Source: Candidatus Thorarchaeota archaeon
Lineage (GTDB): Archaea; Asgardarchaeota; Thorarchaeia; Thorarchaeales; Thorarchaeaceae
Length of the DNA: 11,054 nucleotides
Reading direction: 5' to 3'
Assembly: GCA_029855925.1 (NCBI GenBank)
Contig: JAGSHP010000260.1
Location: 1 to 11,054, forward strand
Part shown: piece by piece, positions 1 to 6,956 of the stretch
Position numbering within the stretch: the stretch's first letter is position 1
Layout: every line of letters begins with the position of its first letter
The notes under the pieces: model-generated
Databases searched by the model: none
What the model was told of the DNA's origin: nothing
What the model saw: the letters and a program-made list of their open reading frames with translations, nothing else
Program-made: the position numbers and the translations under genes

Positions 1-37
1 AGGAGGCAAGCCCCCAACGGAGCCCGCCTTGCTTGAA

Positions 38-2518
38 CTAACGTTTCTTGATCACTACAATGATAATGATCAGGACCACCAGTCCAATCAGGATGTAGAG
101 CAACAAGTTGTCCGGCAGAGTGACTCCACCCGGGAGTGTGATTCCACCAGCAGACACTTGGACGACAACCTCGTCAGTTGCGGTCTCGCCATAGAGATCG
201 GTGACTGTTAACTGATAGACATAGGTTCCCGGGTCCAGACCATCAACGTCCACGGTGATGGCCCCACCGGTCCAAGTTCCATTGTCAATGCCAGTCCCAT
301 TCCTCGTTATTGAGTACGAGGCGGGTGCATGACTCTGTGGGGTCCAAGTGATAGAGTTGCCAGTGGCTCCTGCAGTGTAAGCGACATCAGCAGGACTGTC
401 GATTGTCGGCTTCAGCATGAACGCTATCTCGTTCAAGTAGAACTCGTAGCTATCAGGATACCCGCTGTCGTCGTTGTCCGCCAAGACATCGATGATGTAG
501 CTGTTCAGGAGCGTCTGCTCGTCGTCTCTCAACACGATCAGAGACTCGTTCTCTGTGGATAGCGAAGTACGACCAGCCAGGGACGTCGCGTTGTCAAACA
601 CGTATACAGTATCGCCATCATCGATATACGAGTGTGTGGCATCGAACTGGGTGATAGCAAAGTCGATTGGCGTGTTGAAGATCGGATGCGCGCTGTCCCA
701 CATGTACAATGTGGGATTGTCCGTAAACGACTCGCTAAAGGCGACTCCCAAGGCCGACCAGAGGCTGTGGTCGGGATACTCATTCATCTGGTAAGTGGTC
801 ATCAGCAGTCTCCCCCCAGCGTTCACATAGTCCAGAATGCGGGTCAGAGTACCAGTGGCATCGCCGACAATATTGTTTGGCACATCCATGATTAGGAGGG
901 AACGGCTCATTGCATTAAGAGACTCATTGAGATTCGCTAGGGAATGGACGAGAAGATACGGTAGCTCCAGCTCATTCAGAGCCAGTGCAGATGATGCAAT
1001 CTCAAAGTGAGCTGGGTGGGTGTCTGTTGAGTAGAGAACAACAGGCGCATCGAAGCTCGTCAACCAGTTCGCCACATTGACTGCGAATCTCTCGTTTGTG
1101 TTATCTCCGAAATAGGTGTTAGTAGCCCAGTTTATGTCAGCAGAGAGGATCACCTGGCCAGAACCATAAGTGGCGGCCGCAATCAATACATTTCCCTCGC
1201 CCTCATAGACTACGGAAACAGAACCACCCGTGATGTTTATGGCTCCTGTGGCAGAAAGTCCACTGATATCAATGCCCACACACTCCTCGGTCGTGAAGTG
1301 ATCAGAGGCGTCTGCTATATAACTGCCTAGAGACACCGTATCATTGATGTACATACCCATGGGCTGAACAATAGAATTGATCTGATCGTTTGCTACTGCA
1401 AAGGCAGGAACTGCAAAATCACCCATCACGAAGAGAGAGCCTCCACCATCGACCCAGTTCCTCACTGCGGTCACCTCAGAGGCGGTATAGTTGTAGTCCG
1501 GGGACACAATGATCAACATGTCATAGTCATCGAGTCGGGCAGCAGTGAGATTTCCGGAGGGAGATGGATAGAGCTTGTCAACGACATAGTCACGCGCAAC
1601 GTATGCGTCCCTAAGTGACTCATATAACCCGGGATATTCCGTGAGATTGTCCCACGAGTCAATGCCAAGTCGTGGCTGGTGACTCAGGTCAAAGGCAATG
1701 CGAGCCCGGGGTCTTGGTGCCAACCAGTCAACAGCGTCAATAACGAGCTGGTTGAGACTGCTTTGCAAATCGTAGACCGTGCCCATTACTTGTACGATGC
1801 GACCACCTCGATCCACTGGATCAAAGGCGACCCCACCAGCATTGTTCGCAGCACCATCGTTCACTAGGAGCGCGGTGAGCTGCGAACTCGGGCTAACAGC
1901 AGCAGTGAGAGCGGACCAGTTATAGTAGGCGTAACCCGTGTAAGTGACATTTACTTTGTCGCCAACTGTGTAGGACCTTGTGGCTGGCGCAACAGATTGG
2001 ACAACTTGGAGCTCTGTGGTACCATATGACCAATAGGTCCCATGTCCGTTATCGCCAGCTGATGCTGCGGGCAGCATTCCCGTATAGCAGAGAATGCTGA
2101 TTGAGCCATCGATGGAGAGAACGCCACCGCCACTCAGCCAGAACTCCTCAATCGCGGGCAACAGATCATCCTCCGGTACAATATCGGGGAGAACAAGGAC
2201 ATCATAGTTTACAGTTTGCAGCTCATGTGCCACTAGGTTCGCACGAGTAATGTTGGTCACCTGATATCCAGCGCCAGTAAGAACATCCATTACACCAGAA
2301 AAGTTGGAGGGATATAACCCCAAGTATGCATAGGTCTGATCCGACGAGTCGGGATCATACAGAATCGCGACCCTCACATTGCGGGCTGGCAAGGCTGACA
2401 GTTCCAAATCGTTTGAAATAGTGTTGCTAGTGCTCATCGTGGAAGCTGCCGGAGCTAACGGCATCATTCCTACGAAAAGAACTATGATTAGGAAAGTGGA
2501 GAAAATCCTGAATTTCAT
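38..2518 (-). CDS. Secreted, membrane-anchored surface protein with three amidotransferase-like domains
   Basis: Probable cell-surface protein of 826 residues; function unknown. Seen: a signal peptide (residues 1-25, MKFR then a hydrophobic run ending in APAA); three consecutive alpha/beta segments beginning VRVAILYD (about 48), ARIAFDLSH (about 272) and VVLYSTDTH (about 493), each with a hydrophobic strand before a Gly-rich turn (SGGGVLSI, DGGGSLFVMGD, NAGGRLLMTT); an Asp-rich loop NDDSGYPDSYE (682-692); an Ig/fibronectin-like beta region (704-789); a PGG-TLP linker, one membrane helix (about 805-823) and a KKR tail. The alpha/beta units resemble class I glutamine-amidotransferase-like folds (DUF4350/ThuA type) used in sugar-binding or structural roles; no catalytic Cys-His pair stands out, so binding is likelier than catalysis. 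Many N-x-S/T sequons suit an exported glycoprotein. ATG 2518 is chosen because GAGGT lies 8 nt upstream; the in-frame ATG at 2533 adds five residues and has no such site. Confidence 0.78.
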   Translation of the reverse strand: MKFRIFSTFLIIVLFVGMMPLAPAASTMSTSNTISNDLELSALPARNVRVAILYDPDSSDQTYAYLGLYPSNFSGVMDVLTGAGYQVTNITRANLVAHELQTVNYDVLVLPDIVPEDDLLPAIEEFWLSGGGVLSIDGSISILCYTGMLPAASAGDNGHGTYWSYGTTELQVVQSVAPATRSYTVGDKVNVTYTGYAYYNWSALTAAVSPSSQLTALLVNDGAANNAGGVAFDPVDRGGRIVQVMGTVYDLQSSLNQLVIDAVDWLAPRPRARIAFDLSHQPRLGIDSWDNLTEYPGLYESLRDAYVARDYVVDKLYPSPSGNLTAARLDDYDMLIIVSPDYNYTASEVTAVRNWVDGGGSLFVMGDFAVPAFAVANDQINSIVQPMGMYINDTVSLGSYIADASDHFTTEECVGIDISGLSATGAINITGGSVSVVYEGEGNVLIAAATYGSGQVILSADINWATNTYFGDNTNERFAVNVANWLTSFDAPVVLYSTDTHPAHFEIASSALALNELELPYLLVHSLANLNESLNAMSRSLLIMDVPNNIVGDATGTLTRILDYVNAGGRLLMTTYQMNEYPDHSLWSALGVAFSESFTDNPTLYMWDSAHPIFNTPIDFAITQFDATHSYIDDGDTVYVFDNATSLAGRTSLSTENESLIVLRDDEQTLLNSYIIDVLADNDDSGYPDSYEFYLNEIAFMLKPTIDSPADVAYTAGATGNSITWTPQSHAPASYSITRNGTGIDNGTWTGGAITVDVDGLDPGTYVYQLTVTDLYGETATDEVVVQVSAGGITLPGGVTLPDNLLLYILIGLVVLIIIIVVIKKR

Positions 2519-2562
2519 CTCTATTAACCTCATGACCGCTCAAAAGTTAGGTACGCGGCTCG

Positions 2563-2570
2563 CCATATAA
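2563..2570 (-). promoter_or_regulatory. Candidate TATA box for the surface-protein gene
   Basis: On the minus strand this reads TTATATGG. At the usual archaeal spacing of about 26 nt, transcription would begin near 2540. That leaves a leader of about 22 nt before ATG 2518, enough to include its GAGGT ribosome binding site, but only a few nt before the alternative ATG 2533. A matching purine-rich BRE was not clear. The same 156-bp gap holds the promoter of the divergent LRR gene, for which only the weak AT-rich stretch at 2581-2593 is visible. Confidence 0.4.
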
Positions 2571-2674
2571 TGAGCAAATGCTAATTAAACTATCGCCAGC
2601 CTGAAACTCCCGGGAGGGTTGCATTCAACAAGAACGTATGAGATAAGAGGCCGCACAGACAAGCAAACACAGCG

Positions 2675-4564
2675 ATGCCAGAGATTAAGATTCGAGCGGT
2701 CAAAACGTTTGGTCAGAAGACCGAGATTGAGATAGACAAGAACGCCATTGCTCTTAGTGCGGCAGAGAGTAATGTCCAATCAATCGACCTTTCAGGACTG
2801 CAGGAGGTGCCGTCACTCAAGAGACTGAGCCTCTACAGAAACGCACTCGAATCAATCGACCTCTCGCCACTGGTTCGCTGTATCGGTCTTGCACAGATAG
2901 ACTTGGCATACAATCGAATTGAGGAGATATCACTAGAACCACTAAGGTCTCTGGCGAATCTTCGTGAGCTTCGACTCGAGAGCAATCTGCTGAGACGCGT
3001 AGACCTCACGCCTCTACGGTCATGCCCATTGCTCGCAGTGCTCACACTGGGTACAAACAGATTGGCAATGATTGACCTTGCTCCTCTGAGTGTGTGCAAG
3101 CAGCTGAGGGAGCTCGGTCTTGCTCAGAACGCGATCACAAGAGTGGACCTCTCACCGCTACGCGACAAGGCTGAGCTGAGAATACTCGAACTGCATGGTA
3201 ATAGATTGACCACCATTGACATTGAACCACTGAGATATTGTCAGTCGCTGCTACGATTGACCCTAGCACACAACAATCTGACCAAGCTGGATCTATCACC
3301 CCTGGACTCGAATGAGGGGATCAGGGATCTCGATGTATCACATAATGACCTTCAAGAACTAGTCCTGCCGTGCTCCAGTGTGATTCGCTCATTCAGAGCA
3401 AGGCACAACAAGTTGGAAAGTGTCGATCTAACTCCCTTTGGCATTGGAACGAGTGTCGAAACCATTGACCTGAGTGATAACGTGCTAACTGACATCGACC
3501 TACGACCACTTGCAAACTGTCCACGGTTAAGACGAGTTCTGTTCTCGAAGAATCGCTTGCAGCAGATGGACCTCTCCCCACTCACGGATTGCAAGGCGCT
3601 AGTTGAGTTGCGTGTTGACAACAACATGCTTCATACCATCGACCTTCGACCACTAATGCACTTGGAGAGAATTCAGGTCATTGATCTCAGTTCAAATCAA
3701 CTCGCCAGCGTCGACTTGTCGCCACTTGCAGCTATGGACTCTCTGAAAGAGGTGGGACTTGAGAGAACGGGAGTGAAGGAACTCGATGTGCTCCCGTTGT
3801 TTGCATGCAGGGGTCTTCAGAAACTTAGAATTGACAAGACGACCCGACTTCGTACCATCTACATTCCACAGTATTCAGAATGGCCCGAGGGACTGACGCC
3901 GTATAGATCCAAACTCAAACAGACCACCAAACCTCAGTTCAAGTCCATTGAATGGCCCCTCTTCTTCGACCAAGTGACAGCATTCATTGAGAATATAGAG
4001 AACAAGATAGAACAGATTGCATTTCAGGCACATCTCCTCAAGCTATTGGGACTGCCAGAGTTTGTGGCTCTTGACACGAGTCTCTCATCGGCATTCAAGA
4101 GCATTAGGTCTGCAAAGACCATTCAAGAGGTCAGGGACAATCTCAGAAAGTCACTATTGGAACTCCTTGAGTCGCAGGTGGATGGCAATGGACCCACTCT
4201 ATTCATCTCAACAGATCAACTTGGGCAGGACGCAGCAACGAAAGAGCTGGCGCAGAAGATATTGCATCTCCGAGAGAAGGAAATGGATAGCGCCTATGTA
4301 TTGGACAAGGGGCAGTTGATAGATCTTCGACCACTCTGGGTGACATTCATGGGGAGTCGTAGACTTGAGCTTCTTCGAGTGGGCTATGAGGTTTCGCATG
4401 ATGACTTCGAGCTAGTAAGAAAGGCATTCTCATCGCTTGGCTATGATATCAGGGTGTTGAAGAAACCGCCTGCCGACCCGATACCGAGGATGTCTGAGGC
4501 AATGAGAATATTTCTTCTTGGTGAACTTGAGATGAAAGAAGAGCGGCAGGACGGTCCTGCCTAG
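2675..4564 (+). CDS. Leucine-rich repeat protein with an unassigned C-terminal region
   Basis: Cytoplasmic LRR protein of 629 residues; the ligand is unknown. Residues 37-393 hold 15 tandem repeats of 24 residues (one, at 229-249, has 21), with the pattern IDLSPL..C..L..L.L..N.L. Starts are at 37, 61, 85, 109, 133, 157, 181, 205, 229, 250, 274, 298, 322, 346 and 370. Such arrays normally fold into a curved protein-binding solenoid. A beta-rich cap (1-36) precedes it. Residues 400-629 are mostly helical and charged (for example 425-450 and 575-595) and match nothing I recognise. There is no signal peptide or membrane helix. ATG 2675 is the first start after the in-frame TGA at 2639; no Shine-Dalgarno precedes it, so translation may be leaderless or on a short leader. 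The gene diverges from the surface-protein gene and converges on metG. Presence of the LRR array is certain; its role is not. Confidence 0.88.
   Translation: MPEIKIRAVKTFGQKTEIEIDKNAIALSAAESNVQSIDLSGLQEVPSLKRLSLYRNALESIDLSPLVRCIGLAQIDLAYNRIEEISLEPLRSLANLRELRLESNLLRRVDLTPLRSCPLLAVLTLGTNRLAMIDLAPLSVCKQLRELGLAQNAITRVDLSPLRDKAELRILELHGNRLTTIDIEPLRYCQSLLRLTLAHNNLTKLDLSPLDSNEGIRDLDVSHNDLQELVLPCSSVIRSFRARHNKLESVDLTPFGIGTSVETIDLSDNVLTDIDLRPLANCPRLRRVLFSKNRLQQMDLSPLTDCKALVELRVDNNMLHTIDLRPLMHLERIQVIDLSSNQLASVDLSPLAAMDSLKEVGLERTGVKELDVLPLFACRGLQKLRIDKTTRLRTIYIPQYSEWPEGLTPYRSKLKQTTKPQFKSIEWPLFFDQVTAFIENIENKIEQIAFQAHLLKLLGLPEFVALDTSLSSAFKSIRSAKTIQEVRDNLRKSLLELLESQVDGNGPTLFISTDQLGQDAATKELAQKILHLREKEMDSAYVLDKGQLIDLRPLWVTFMGSRRLELLRVGYEVSHDDFELVRKAFSSLGYDIRVLKKPPADPIPRMSEAMRIFLLGELEMKEERQDGPA
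2783..3853 (+). repeat. Coding array of 15 leucine-rich repeats
   Basis: This DNA encodes the 15 LRR units, each 72 bp apart except the ninth (63 bp). Conservation is at the protein level: the hydrophobic/Asp/Leu/Pro-Leu core recurs, while codons vary (gacctctcgcca, gacctcacgcct, gatctatcaccc). The array is therefore an old amplification under selection rather than a recent DNA duplication. The loss of three residues in unit 9 removes the Pro-Leu core and probably breaks or kinks the solenoid there. Confidence 0.85.
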
Positions 4565-4577
4565 AAAGAGAACAAAT
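4565..4577 (-). terminator. Possible U-rich terminator of metG in a 12-bp convergent gap
   Basis: The LRR stop (TAG at 4562-4564) and the metG stop (TGA at 4579-4577) face each other across 12 bp. On the minus strand the gap reads TTTGTTCTCTTT, a pyrimidine-rich tract of the kind that ends archaeal transcripts without a hairpin. On the plus strand the tract is A-rich and should not terminate, so the LRR transcript probably runs antisense into the end of metG. Confidence 0.35.
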
Positions 4578-6625
4578 CATGCAACCTTGCTTCCAGGGGG
4601 AACTCCCTGAACAGTAATGGGAATCCAGTGCCCCTCCTTTTCTGCATGCTCGATTGCAAGAATCATTCCCTGACTCTCAATCCCGGCCAGTTTCTTAGGC
4701 TCGAGATTGACAAGGAAAAGTGCAGTCATTCCTTCGAGCTCCTCAGGCTTGTAGAGGTCAGCAAGCCCAGTGACAATCGTCCGAGTTTCTGACCCAATGT
4801 CAACCTTCAATTTGAGAAGCTTCTTCGTCTTTGGAACCTTTTCGCAGGATACGATTGTACCTGCTCGGATGTCCATCTTCTTGAAATCATCAAATGTGAC
4901 AGTCACCATTTCCGAATCACCAGTCTCATCTCGTTCTGCCTTCTTAATACGAGCTTCGATTGTGGATTTTAGCTCGGCAAGAATATCATCATCAACCTTT
5001 GCAATGACGGGCTTGGGCTTCTGAATAGTTGCACCAACCTTGGGTGGATCAAGAGCAACCTCCAGTTTGGTATCATGAATCGAGGAGGGCTCGAATCCAA
5101 GTTGGCTCCATATGGTTTCAGCCACACTCGGCATCATCGGCTCAATCATCACTGCAAGTGCCTTGACTATTGCAACAGAGTTGTACAACACACGCCCGCA
5201 CGCCTCCTTGTCGGACTTAACGAGTTCCCATGGCTTGTTGCTCTGGAAGTATTCGTTGCCAAAGGATGCGAGATGGAATATGTCATCGGCAACCTTCTTG
5301 AGTTCGTATTCGTTGACACCAGCAATCACGTTTTGAATGACGCTGTCAATGGCATCACGAATTTCGGATGATAGTTCGCCCTCGGGAACCTGACCGAAGT
5401 GCTTGTTCGTAAAGTGGAGCGTCCGATACACGAAATTCCCAAAGACACCGACGAGTTCAGTATTCACCTTGTCCTGGAATGTCTCCCATGAGAAGTCAAG
5501 ATCGCGTGTCTGCCCTGTCGTTGCCACCATATAGTACCGCAGGTAGTCTGGACTGAGACCCTTGTCAAGGTACTCCTCCTTGATCCACACGACATACCCT
5601 CGACTACGACTGAAATTGTGACCCTGAATCTTGACCATCCCCGAGGCCACAATGGCGTACGGAAGATTGTAGCCGCTTCCCTTGAGCATAGCGGGCCAGA
5701 AGATGCAATGATGGTACACAATGTCCTGACCAATGTAGTGAACTATCTTTCCGTCACCAGGCCGCCAAAAGCGTTCCCAAGCCTTTGGGTTGCCCGTCTT
5801 CGCAGCCCACTCCTCAGTGCTCGAGATATAGTGAATCGGCGCATCCACCCACACGTAGAGTGTGAGATCCTCGTCACCGGGGAATCTGACCCCCCAATCA
5901 AGGTCTCGTGTGATGCACCAGTCCTTTAGTCCTTCACGTACCCACTGAAGTGCATAGTTCTTCGCGTTCTTAGTGCCCTCGACATTCTCGAGATATTTCT
6001 CAAGAAAGTCCTTGAATGCAACCAGTTTGAAGTAGTAGTGTTTTCGTGTGATTGGTCGGGTTGGAGAACCGCAGATCGCACAGCGGGGGTTGAGAATCTC
6101 GCCAGGTTCAAGATAACGACCGCAGCCCTGATCGCATTCGTCGCCGCGCGCATCAGCACCGCAATATGGGCACGTCCCTCTCACAAATCGGTCGGGAAGG
6201 GACCTACCACAGTGATCGCAGTAGGGACTCTCAAGGTCCTTGGAATAGATGTAGCCGTTCTTCTGAAGCTCCTTCACTATCTCCTGAGTGCGATGATGAT
6301 TCTCCGGGTCATCAGTTGTCCCGTAGTTATCGAAGAGGATATTCAGGCGTGGAAAGATGTCCACGTAGTGCTGATGGTATTTCTCGAAGAGTTCCTTGGG
6401 TGTGACACCTGCCTTTTCTGCAGCCGTCACAATTGGAGTTCCGTGTGTGTCTGAGCCGCAGACAAAGGTGACCTCAGTGCCCATCTTTCGCAGGAGTCTG
6501 ACAAATACATCGGCTGGCACGTAGGTCCGCAGGTGGCCGATGTGCATGGGTCCGCTTGCATAGGGTAGTCCACAGGTCACCAGCACAGGGTCATTGCTTG
6601 GGAAGGTCAGTGTACGTTCATTCAA
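4577..6625 (-). CDS. metG: Methionyl-tRNA synthetase with C-terminal tRNA-binding domain
   Basis: Class I aminoacyl-tRNA synthetase of 682 residues that charges tRNA(Met), including the initiator, with methionine. Seen: HIGH motif at 28-31 (PMHIGHL); a connective domain with two zinc knuckles, C136/C139 with C152/C155 and C164/C168 with C182/C185; the KMSKS-equivalent loop at 337-341, here NFSRS; the anticodon-binding helical region (about 365-540); and a C-terminal OB-fold tRNA-binding domain of the Trbp111/EMAP II type (573-682). Oddities: both lysines of KMSKS are replaced (N and R), and the third knuckle pair is C-x3-C instead of C-x2-C. The start is TTG 6625: an in-frame TGA lies four codons upstream, no ATG occurs before the HIGH motif, and AAGGAG stands 11 nt ahead. 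The gene converges on the LRR gene. Family assignment is secure; the start is probable. Confidence 0.97.
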   Translation of the reverse strand: MNERTLTFPSNDPVLVTCGLPYASGPMHIGHLRTYVPADVFVRLLRKMGTEVTFVCGSDTHGTPIVTAAEKAGVTPKELFEKYHQHYVDIFPRLNILFDNYGTTDDPENHHRTQEIVKELQKNGYIYSKDLESPYCDHCGRSLPDRFVRGTCPYCGADARGDECDQGCGRYLEPGEILNPRCAICGSPTRPITRKHYYFKLVAFKDFLEKYLENVEGTKNAKNYALQWVREGLKDWCITRDLDWGVRFPGDEDLTLYVWVDAPIHYISSTEEWAAKTGNPKAWERFWRPGDGKIVHYIGQDIVYHHCIFWPAMLKGSGYNLPYAIVASGMVKIQGHNFSRSRGYVVWIKEEYLDKGLSPDYLRYYMVATTGQTRDLDFSWETFQDKVNTELVGVFGNFVYRTLHFTNKHFGQVPEGELSSEIRDAIDSVIQNVIAGVNEYELKKVADDIFHLASFGNEYFQSNKPWELVKSDKEACGRVLYNSVAIVKALAVMIEPMMPSVAETIWSQLGFEPSSIHDTKLEVALDPPKVGATIQKPKPVIAKVDDDILAELKSTIEARIKKAERDETGDSEMVTVTFDDFKKMDIRAGTIVSCEKVPKTKKLLKLKVDIGSETRTIVTGLADLYKPEELEGMTALFLVNLEPKKLAGIESQGMILAIEHAEKEGHWIPITVQGVPPGSKVA

Positions 6626-6634
6626 CTCGGGTCA

Positions 6635-6642
6635 CACTCCTT
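6635..6642 (-). promoter_or_regulatory. Ribosome binding site for the UUG start of metG
   Basis: Minus-strand AAGGAGTG, with GGAG ending 11 nt before TTG 6625. It supports the UUG start. The same octamer occurs again at 6668-6675, there 4 nt before an ATG that is followed at once by TGA. Confidence 0.55.
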
Positions 6643-6735
6643 GGTGGCGGTCTAGGCTCACATCAGTCACTCCTTCGCGTGTTCTCAGAATCCGAACCTG
6701 CTGACAACTGCAGAGGTGAGCTTCGGTGGAACTAG

Positions 6736-6773
6736 AAAAACTTGTTGCCAACAGAAAAACGCGATTCTGTTGG
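6736..6773 (-). terminator. Hairpin plus T-tract downstream of the zinc-protein operon
   Basis: The arms CCAACAGAA (6748-6756) and TTCTGTTGG (6765-6773) form a perfect 9-bp stem with an 8-nt loop. Read on the minus strand, the stem is followed 7 nt later by TTTTT (6740-6736). No T-tract follows on the plus strand, so it is oriented to act on minus-strand transcription. It lies about 185 nt past the stop of the zinc-protein gene and 123 nt before the metG start. It could end the upstream operon or act as an attenuator in a long metG leader. Confidence 0.5.
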
Positions 6774-6956
6774 AACAGACAGTCATCACTAAGGGGCAAA
6801 TCTTGTGATTCTTGATGCATGTTCTCTCTCGATCGATCTTCGTTGAGCTCTATTTCCCGCCTTAGAATAGTTATCTCTCTCAACTTGGAGATGCAATATA
6901 ACTGTAACGATTCCCTTCCATGTTTGAATCACGACATAGACCGCTAGGAGGACTGA

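Larger units (their letters stand above)
6626..6956. other. 331-bp region upstream of metG without a convincing gene
   Basis: This holds the metG ribosome binding site, a start-stop ATG-TGA at 6663-6658, and a perfect inverted repeat with a T-tract (6736-6773). A TATA-like TTATATTG lies at about 6895-6902 on the minus strand. No good TATA box lies within 60 nt of the metG start, so metG is transcribed either from a distant promoter with a leader of about 245 nt, by readthrough from the upstream operon, or from a promoter I cannot recognise. An 83-codon frame at 6632-6883 is judged spurious. Confidence 0.6.

Noticed and set aside
1..37. CAAGC/GCTTG inverted repeat just after the surface-protein stop
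   Set aside because: A 5-bp stem with a 19-nt loop and no T-tract is too weak to call a terminator, and the window ends there.
6680..6720. tRNA-like T-arm (GGTTCGGATTC on the minus strand)
   Set aside because: There is no D-arm, anticodon arm or 7-bp acceptor stem around it, and the T-stem is only four weak pairs.
6781..6797. C-box-like GTGATGA on the minus strand, suggesting a C/D guide RNA
   Set aside because: No CTGA D box lies at a suitable distance, so the box pair needed for a C/D RNA is missing.
6632..6883. 83-codon minus-strand frame between the zinc-protein gene and metG
   Set aside because: It starts at a TTG with no ribosome binding site, spans the hairpin and T-tract, and its translation resembles no family.
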